The position numbers and the translations under genes are program-made. 64,000 nucleotides of DNA from Adiantum capillus-veneris (lineage: Eukaryota > Streptophyta > Polypodiopsida > Polypodiales > Pteridaceae): the NCBI GenBank assembly GCA_014529385.2, contig CM043948.1:80280760-80344759 (forward strand), in the 5' to 3' direction. Under the pieces are notes generated by a model. The model was not told the origin of the DNA, made no database searches, and was given only the letters and a program-made list of their open reading frames with translations. Positions 58,396 through 64,000 of the stretch are shown piece after piece; positions within the stretch are counted from its first letter, which is position 1; each line of letters starts with the position of its first letter.

Positions 58396-58396
58396 T
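58077..58396. repeat. Two (CT)n(CA)n compound microsatellites
   Basis: CT 58077-58123 with CA to 58169, and CT 58343-58380 with CA to 58396. Confidence 0.98.
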
Positions 58397-59179
58397 GAAT
58401 ACATGCATCTAGCTTTTGAACTTCTAGCATCGAGGTCAAAGATCATTTACAACATAAAAGGTCCATGCAAACCTCCGAAGGGAGGTTCATTGAGAAAAAC
58501 ATGGAGAAAAATTATTTATGGCCTTCAAAATGTAAAGGAAAGCCACCCTTCAAATGATTTTCTAAAATAAAAGTGAAAATGAGGGCCGAAGTGAAATGGA
58601 TTTAGCATTATAAATTTAGATAGAGTCTTTTTTACTTTCCACTTCCAAGACTCCCTTAAGTCTTTTCATTTTCTACCATCCTAGTACCTACCCTTCACTT
58701 TTGCATGGACCTTCTCCTTTTTTTTAAATAGAGATATATGTTTGACATTAGTTAGTCTTTTCATTAAACCCTTCCCTCAAGTCTTTTCATTTTCTACCAT
58801 CTTAGCACGTACCCTTCACTTTTGTATGTACGTGGCATTCAAATGAGCAGGCATCACAGCAGACCCTCAGAGTCCACCTATGTACCAGAGGTACACTGAC
58901 TGATAGGGCCACTGATCTTGGGAGATCCAGATGCCCATGACTATGAGGGTCATCGAGACATCGGTAGAAGCTGCATCAAAGGGTCCCGACTGCTCTAGCA
59001 CAACATGGGAGACGCCTAGTTAGAGTACTCACAGAGGAGGACATTGATGAGCTGAACCAAAGACCGATGTTGGATATCATAGGATAGGATCTCGATTCCA
59101 GTATCTCAGCATTTCATTTCATCCCATTTCACTTTAGATCAGTTCAGTTTCAGGTTCTTACTCTTTTACACAGATACTA
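58397..59179. other. Intergenic DNA with short repeats, no supported gene
   Basis: 58657-58720 and 58772-58830 duplicate AAGTCTTTTCATTTTCTACC (also at 56297) followed by ACCCTTCACTTTTG. No gene seen. Confidence 0.5.
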
Positions 59180-60583
59180 TATCAGATGCACCATTTGCAA
59201 AGATTCTCCCTCTCACACAGTTCATGTATCGGATATTGCTTCTCTCTTGGTGCTGCTTTGCTAATTGCATCTAGAGAGAGACCCTTGTTCAATATCCGTC
59301 CAAAAGAGGCAATAACTTTTGGCCATGTTTGGCGTATCCCACAATCAGTGCATTCCAAGAGACGACATCCCGGGCAGGAAGCTCCTCAAGAATTTTTTGT
59401 GCTTTATGAGGTGCAGCCCGTTTGGCATACATGTCGATCAAGGCAATGCGCTCTTCCCCTCAATGTTTTCTTGTGGAGCAGATATTGTGCTTTCTTGGCA
59501 CTACCCTGCTGATTGCATCTCTAGAGAGAGATACTCTTGATTAACATCGTTAGTGGAAAACAACCCAGAATTTCCTGGTCAAGTTGGGGTATTGCACAAT
59601 GAGTGCATTCCAATAGATGACATCCCGGACAGGAAGCTCCTCAAGCACTTTTTGTGCTTTATGAAGTGCATCGGATTTGGCATACATGTTGACCAAGGGA
59701 GTGCACTCTTCCAACTATGTTTTCTTCTATACCGGATATTGCTTCTTTCTTGGTGCTGCTTTGCTAATTGCATCTAGAGAGAGACCCTCGCTCGACATCC
59801 GCCCTCTAGAGCCAATAACTTTTGGCCAAGTTGGGCATATCCCACAATCAATGCATTCCAAGAGACGAAATCCTGGACAGGAAGCTAAAATGTTTTCTTA
59901 TGGAGCAGATATTGTGCTTTCTTGGCATTTCCTTGCTCATTGCATCTTTAGAGAGAGATACCCTCGCTTGGCATCATCAGTTGAAAACAATCCAGAATTT
60001 CATCGCCAAGTTGGGGTCTCGTACAATGAGTGCATTCCAAGAGACGACATCTCGGATAGGAAGCTCCTCAAGCACTCTTTGTGAATTATGAAGTGCACCA
60101 CATTTGGTATACACGCTCTTCCCGTCCATGTTTGCTTCTGTAGGGGGGGTTTCTTGTTTCTTGGCGCTTCTATGCTGATTGCATCTAGAGGGACACCCTC
60201 TCTTGGCATCCGCCAAAAACAACCCAAATCATCTTGGCCAAGTTAAGCATATGCCACAATCAGTGCATTTCAAGAGACGACATCCCAGACAGGAAGCTCC
60301 TCAAGCACTTGTTGTGCTTTATCGACCAAGGCAGTGAGGTCTTCCGCTACATGTTTTCTTGTGTAGCGGATATTGCTTCCTCTTGGCACTGCTCTGCTGA
60401 TTGCATCTAGAGGGACACCCTCTCTTGCCATCCGTCGAAAATAGCCCAAAGCATCTTGGCTTAGTTAAGGGTGTCCCACAATTAGTGCATTCCAAGAGAC
60501 AACATCCCAGAGAGGAAGCTCCTCAAGCACTTTTTGTGCTTTATGAAGTGCACCACATTTAGCATACATATCGACCAAGGCGG

Positions 60584-60672
<89 letters not shown>

Positions 60673-60715
60673 GCAAGAGAGCCCCCTCCTCCATAATCAA
60701 AAAGGCTAGTAACTT
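59180..60715 (-). pseudogene. PPR pseudogene, six degenerate repeat units
   Basis: The minus strand encodes, in changing frames, [33 protein letters not shown] and GYFRRMAREGVPLDAIS. These are characteristic of plant PLS-class PPR proteins, which bind organellar RNA. The VVSWNALI block recurs at about 60484, 60260, 60026, 59849, 59599 and 59346 (spacings 224-253, one 177). A PLS triplet is normally about 306 bp, so the units have each lost about 15-25 residues. An (AG)n tract on this strand (60669-60586) fuses directly to [15 protein letters not shown], so the upstream protein is gone. No E or DYW domain is seen. It is non-functional and probably a fragment of a processed or duplicated gene. 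Confidence 0.75.
60586..60669. repeat. (CT)n microsatellite at the PPR break point
   Basis: 84 bp of uninterrupted CT. Confidence 0.99.
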
Positions 60716-60719
60716 GTAG

Positions 60720-61679
<960 letters not shown>

Positions 61680-61964
61680 TATGCTCATGGCTCACTCGCT
61701 TGTCTCGAAGTTGCTAAGTTGGCCTTGCCTAGATTGGAGCTAGTCTACAACGGGGGCAATGCTCTTTGCTCAATGCATGTGCACTGTGGCAATGAGGGTG
61801 CCACCGTCCAGTGTCCACACCTCTCAACGGCCCAATCATGCCTCCTCACACTCACGATCCCATAGTGGACCACACAGACGCACTCACAACACAGCTGCGG
61901 CTCGCTTATGGTCTCACACAATCCGGATCATTTTTTCAAGCATACAAAATTCTTTCCCTTGATT

Positions 61965-62160
61965 TTTTCAATAGGAAAAGTTATTAAATTACGATATTTT
62001 TTTCGGGTTTTTGCACTATTTTTCTCTAGTTCGGGATGGAATTTCTCCTTGCTCTGAATTTTTAAATAGAAAAAATTATAAAATTTTGATATTTTTTCCG
62101 GGTTTTTGCACTCTTTTTCTCTATTTCGGATGGAATTTCTCCTTTTCTCCTTGCTCTGAA
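61965..62160. repeat. ~105-bp tandem duplication, AT-rich
   Basis: Two units share TTCGGGTTTTTGCAC / TCCGGGTTTTTGCAC, TTTTTCTCTA(G/T)TTC and GGATGGAATTTCTCCTT. Non-coding. Confidence 0.8.
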
Positions 62161-62226
62161 GCGGTGAAAACGGCACGATATTAAACTGAGGCATTGTTCA
62201 CGAATGCTATCCGACTTTAGGCCCTG

Positions 62227-62267
<41 letters not shown>

Positions 62268-62274
62268 ATCTCTC
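62227..62274. repeat. (CT)n microsatellite, interrupted
   Basis: CT run with two TATC interruptions. Confidence 0.97.
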
Positions 62275-62277
62275 AAT

Positions 62278-62690
62278 TGAAACCGCCATGGTATTAAGAT
62301 AAGATGCATTTTTCACGAACCAAAGGTGTGCGCTCCTTGCCACACTGTTAAAGCAAGGGCCTTGCTTAACAATGTGTGCGAGCCATAGACAGCTCCAAGC
62401 ACACAACTAGCTTAACTAGTAAACTCAAAAGAGGGCAATGGTATGTCACTCACCGCTCTATGCTCCTGCCATGGTATTAAGCTAAGATGCATTTTTCACT
62501 CGATTGAAACCGCCATGGTATTAAGCTAAGATGCATTTTTCACGAACCAAAGGTGTCCGCTCCTTGCCGCACTGTCAAAGCAAGGGCCTTGCCTAACACT
62601 GTGTGCGAGCCATAGACGGCTCCAAGCACACAACTAGCTTAACTAGTAAGCTCAAAAGAGGGCAATGGTATGTCACTCACCTACCTAACC
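62278..62690 (-). repeat. Two truncated copies of the U5 end of the rightmost LTR, in tandem
   Basis: 62328-62475 and 62547-62682 match 63151-63298 (TGTGCGCTCCTTGCCGCACT, CAAGCACACAACTAGCTTAA, GAGGGCAATGG). Both are preceded by AAACCGCCATGGTATTAAG and GCATTTTTCACGAACCAAAG instead of a primer site. The first two form a ~220-bp tandem unit. Confidence 0.85.
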
Positions 62691-63128
62691 TCCCAGTCAA
62701 CAACTCACAGACAGCTCACTACCTTATCTACTTACTAACAGTGCTGCTAACCACTAACTAATCTGTTAACTGCTTACTGACAGTGAGCTAACTGTCCACC
62801 TACTTCCTCTCTCGCTACCTTACTGTGCAAAGACTGTGTGCAGGCAAACCTTGACAGAAAACTGTGTACAGACTGTGTGCAAAAGAAATTGCTAACTACC
62901 TTCCTACTTATTCATTCACTGCAAACAAGCTAACGACTACTAATTGTGCAAAGACTGTGTGCAAACAGAAAACAAAACATTATGCAAAAATCAGAGAACT
63001 TGCAGACAATACAAAAATTAACAACTTGCAGAAAAACAACTCATTCCTCTTCCTCTTCCTCTTCTTTCCTACTACAAACAACTCATAGGAGAAGCACAAA
63101 GTGCCTCTTGGGCTTAGTGCAGGGCGAT
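62691..63128 (-). other. Leader of the rightmost tRNA-Asp-primed element
   Basis: Lies just inside the primer site. Simple AACT/CTAACT-rich DNA with repeats of CAAAGACTGTGTGCA (about 62827, 62867, 62948). No gene seen. Confidence 0.5.
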
Positions 63129-63146
63129 TCCCCGGCAGCGGCGCCA
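63129..63146 (-). other. Primer binding site, tRNA-Asp, apparently intact
   Basis: The minus strand reads TGGCGCCGCTGCCGGGGA. Compared with the plant tRNA-Asp(GUC) 3' end known to prime Athila/Tat elements, I see only one difference. It lies four bases from the LTR end at 63151. Confidence 0.9.
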
Positions 63147-63150
63147 AAAA

Positions 63151-63400
63151 TGTGCGCTCCTTGCCGCACTGTCAAAGCAAGGGCCTTGCCTAACACTGTG
63201 TGCGAGTCATAGACGGCTCCAAGCACACAACTAGCTTAACTAGTAAGCTCAACAGAGGGCAATGGTGTGTCACTCACCGCTCTATGCTCCTGCCATGGAG
63301 GATTCCTCGCCGCGAAGAAGAAGGAGACATCGCTACGTCGTGCTCAACCGCTTCACCGCCGTCGTGCCTTCGTAATGCTCGATCGCACACACACTCTCCC

Positions 63401-63457
<57 letters not shown>

Positions 63458-63773
63458 TACACACACACACGAGGAGGTGAAGAAGAAGAAGATGGAGATG
63501 GAGATGGAGCAAGAGCACTCTTCTATTGCACAAATGAGAGAATGAGTGAATTTTAGGTTTAGTTGGCTTTTATATGAGCTCACCCCATTCACACTTGGGC
63601 GCCCATGCTTAGCCAACTAATCCCTTGAATGTCCCGGTTAGAGTGCGCCTCTCATCGGCGATCACTCTTACCCTTTTCCTATTGGTCCGACAAGCCCAGT
63701 ACCTGACCCTACCAAATACATAATACACGTCCGTCGTAGGTGATGGGGTGTCCATGAGCCGTGAGGGTTAACA
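63151..63773 (-). repeat. LTR (623 bp) of a second tRNA-Asp-primed gypsy element
   Basis: On the minus strand it runs TGTTAACCCTCACGG (63773) to GGAGCGCACA (63151). It has TATAAAAG at 63574-63567 in a context like the giant LTR's, and a (GA)n/(TG)n tract (63394-63470) that falls after the likely transcription start. Starting TGTTAAC and the same primer link it to the giant element's lineage. It has a primer site on one side and a polypurine tract on the other. Confidence 0.8.
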
Positions 63774-63785
63774 TGCCCCCCTTCC
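63774..63785 (-). other. Polypurine tract upstream of the rightmost LTR
   Basis: The minus strand reads GGAAGGGGGGCA immediately before the LTR start TGTTAACC. Confidence 0.65.
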
Positions 63786-64000
63786 TAATGTAGATTCCGT
63801 CCTCGGAAGCTATTTGAGTTGAAGCTCGTTCGTCGAGGTGGAAGAGCATTCGAGATGAATGTCCTTAGCCTTCTTTAGTCACTGCAAAATCAAACAACAT
63901 TGGCACAGTAATTGCATTCTCATAGGTGATTAAAAAGCATATGCAGTTTTAGGTAGACAAATTGATTGGTAAAAGAATTTCAAACAATTTGTCAGCAATG
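63786..64000 (-). other. 3' end of an adjoining gypsy element (partial)
   Basis: The minus strand just before the polypurine tract reads in one frame ASEDGIYIRKGG, in the position of a gypsy pol end. The rest shows no gene before the window edge. Confidence 0.4.

Overview
The window looks like repeat-dominated nuclear DNA of a land plant with a large genome. It contains no intact host gene that I can support. The evidence is decayed Ty3/gypsy elements of two lineages, L1-type LINEs, a Ty1/copia-like solo LTR, Helitron-like ends, a pentatricopeptide-repeat (PPR) pseudogene, and many long (CT)n and (CT)n(CA)n microsatellites. The PPR remnant carries motifs such as VVSWNALI and [16 protein letters not shown] associate that style with fern-like PPR families, so a fern is a reasonable guess, but the sequence does not prove it.

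Positions 1-22083 hold one very large minus-strand Ty3/gypsy element of the non-chromovirus (Tat/Athila-like) side. In its own reading order it has a right-hand (5') LTR copy (22083 to 14842), a tRNA-Asp-type primer binding site (14839-14822), a 2 kb leader with a phased palindrome, gag (12852-9195, interrupted by a small inverted-repeat transposon), protease, reverse transcriptase, RNase H and integrase (9132-4593), an extra retropepsin-like ORF after integrase (4498-3794), a polypurine tract (3370-3350) and the start of the left-hand (3') LTR (3344 to beyond position 1). The LTR is about 5.7 kb once a nested 1.5 kb element is discounted. It carries a decayed open reading frame of roughly 1000 codons, upstream of the LTR's own TATA box. 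Both LTR copies contain the frame, so it lies in U3 and is the last coding unit before R in the genomic RNA.

Positions 22084-41404 are a nested stack. The 3' end of a chromovirus (22084-22670, continuing at 40051) was split by a minus-strand LINE (22671-40042) with an 8-bp target duplication. That LINE was in turn hit by a short-LTR element (23660-28034), a chromovirus with recognisable gag, RT, RNase H, integrase and chromodomain (28289-34374), and a copia-like solo LTR (37467-38262). Two of these three have recognisable 5-bp target duplications, one exact and one 4/5. A second copy of the same LINE (41405-45580) follows, then a 470-bp LTR with telomere-like repeats (45581-46050) and a related LTR-like end (46640 onward).

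Positions 47100-63128 are AT-rich and gene-poor. They are built of tandem duplications (about 520 bp twice, about 520 bp three times, and several shorter ones), Helitron-like termini, at least 15 (CT)n tracts that all lie on the same strand, an LTR-like promoter near 53404, and a six-unit PPR pseudogene (59180-60715). The right edge (63129-64000) holds a second tRNA-Asp-primed LTR. It has a primer binding site on one side and a polypurine tract on the other, as expected for tandem elements sharing one LTR.

All coding regions carry stops and frameshifts. Several stops are consistent with C-to-T or G-to-A change, which fits old, methylated transposon DNA.
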